Positions 43,074 through 43,705 of a stretch of DNA of 43,705 nt are shown one piece after another. The stretch's first letter is position 1. The number at the start of each line of letters is the position of its first letter. The position numbers and the translations under genes were made by a program. The stretch covers positions 1 through 43,705 of the forward strand of contig JANXBA010000002.1 of NCBI GenBank assembly GCA_025062075.1, in the 5' to 3' direction. This DNA comes from Aquificaceae bacterium. GTDB lineage: Bacteria; Aquificota; Aquificia; Aquificales; Aquificaceae. The notes beneath the pieces are model-generated. The model saw only the letters and a list, made by a program, of their open reading frames with translations, did not search any database and was not told the origin of the DNA.

Positions 43074-43705
43074 ATGGAACTCGTAGGCTTTTATCCCATG
43101 TGGTATGTGCCTACCATAGGTAGTGCCACTGTCATAGCAATCATAGCTTCCATTCACGTGCTCGCCTCTCACACTTCGGTGGGAGCCTCAATACTGCTGG
43201 CATACCTTGCCACCAAAGCCTACAGGGAGAACATCCCGCAGATATACGACTACATCAAAAAGTACCTTCTGGCACTGTTGGTCTTTTCCTACGTTTCTGG
43301 CTCTATAACAGGTCCTGGCATATGGTTTTCCGCAACCGTTGCAAACCCTAGGGGCATATCCGCACTCATTCATAACTTTGTTTGGGTGTGGGCGGCAGAA
43401 TGGATATGGTTTGTGGCGGAGGTGACGCTGGTTTACATCCTCTACTACACTCTTGGCAGGATTGACCAGAAAAGCTGGTTAAGGCTTGCGTGGATCTTCG
43501 CCATAGGCTCTTGGGCAACCATGTACATAATCGTGGGTATACTCTCCTTTATGTTATCTCCGGGACACGAAAAGTGGTTCACCACTGGAAACATCCTTGA
43601 CGCCTTCTACAACAAAAACTACTTCCCACACCTTCTTATGAGAAGTGCCTACATGTTTGCCATAGCAGGCACCATAGGCATCGTCATAGCAAGCCTAATG
43701 AAGAA
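43074..43705 (+). CDS. Cytochrome bd oxidase subunit I-like membrane protein, 3'-truncated by the window edge
   Basis: The open frame runs off the window; 210 codons are visible and the track omits it. Five hydrophobic helices follow the CydA layout. His28 in the first helix fits the CydA haem ligand. Glu109 and Glu116 in the third helix resemble the CydA Glu pair, and His186 in the fifth (FPHLLMRSAYM) fits the b558 ligand. Loops such as GPGIWFSATVANPRG differ from standard CydA, so this is probably a divergent member of the bd superfamily, perhaps a terminal oxidase of another electron donor. AAGGAGGT precedes the ATG. The Q-loop region lies beyond the edge. Confidence 0.65.
   Translation, partial: MELVGFYPMWYVPTIGSATVIAIIASIHVLASHTSVGASILLAYLATKAYRENIPQIYDYIKKYLLALLVFSYVSGSITGPGIWFSATVANPRGISALIHNFVWVWAAEWIWFVAEVTLVYILYYTLGRIDQKSWLRLAWIFAIGSWATMYIIVGILSFMLSPGHEKWFTTGNILDAFYNKNYFPHLLMRSAYMFAIAGTIGIVIASLMK

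Overview
The window looks like part of the chromosome of a thermophilic, Gram-negative bacterium of the Aquificales, closest in style to Aquificaceae such as Hydrogenobacter, Thermocrinis or Aquifex. This is inference from gene content and organisation; no database was searched. Supporting signs are heavy use of AGG/AGA and ATA codons, gene spacing of only a few bases, an ATP synthase operon split so that only a and c lie together, a c subunit with a signal peptide, futalosine-type menaquinone synthesis (mqnA), heptose/LPS and TonB genes, a selenocysteine-containing SelD, and an rpmH-yidD-yidC cluster from which rnpA is missing.

Layout from left to right: the 3' part of a transketolase gene; htpX behind a structured leader; a hotdog thioesterase and trpF on the minus strand; purS-purQ, an MCE protein, an M29 aminopeptidase and a CRP/FNR regulator on the plus strand; tRNA-Lys and glmU on the minus strand; a 464-bp stretch without an intact gene (9537-10000); a minus-strand unit trpD-mqnA-small ORF-tonB-secreted protein; selD with an in-frame UGA; leuA behind a Fur-box-like site, a DUF429-like gene and a GGDEF protein; atpB-atpE-rpmH-yidD-yidC-hldD; a histone-deacetylase-fold gene with a small membrane protein; cmk-pilT-recA; gatC, lspA and purL; an NlpC/P60 protein; glyQ; an MBL hydrolase-rimO-membrane protein-pgl unit; an NtrC-type regulator; guaB; uvrC; a family-4 uracil-DNA glycosylase; a minus-strand GYD-hypothetical-metF-sulfur carrier unit; and the 5' part of a cytochrome bd subunit I-like gene.

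Most genes are housekeeping. They cover purine synthesis (purS, purQ, purL, guaB), tryptophan and leucine synthesis, translation (tRNA-Lys, glyQ, gatC, rpmH, rimO), DNA repair (recA, uvrC, UDG) and the envelope (glmU, hldD, yidC, yidD, lspA, MCE, tonB, htpX). No intact mobile element and no CRISPR array is visible.

The most informative observations are: (1) a selD gene the ORF track truncates because codon 12 is UGA, followed by a SECIS-like hairpin; (2) a repeated promoter layout in which a TATAAT-like hexamer lies 5-9 nt before the start codon on both strands, implying many leaderless mRNAs; (3) about 100 copies of the palindrome GAGCTC where chance predicts roughly ten; (4) seven convergent gene junctions that overlap or nearly touch, with no visible intrinsic terminator; (5) a possible pseudoknotted RNA leader before htpX; (6) an NtrC-type protein with GAFPSA in place of GAFTGA, and a family-4 UDG lacking two of its four iron-sulfur cysteines; and (7) two genes below the track's size cut-off, rpmH and a 35-codon ORF coupled to tonB. 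Several track starts are moved inward here.
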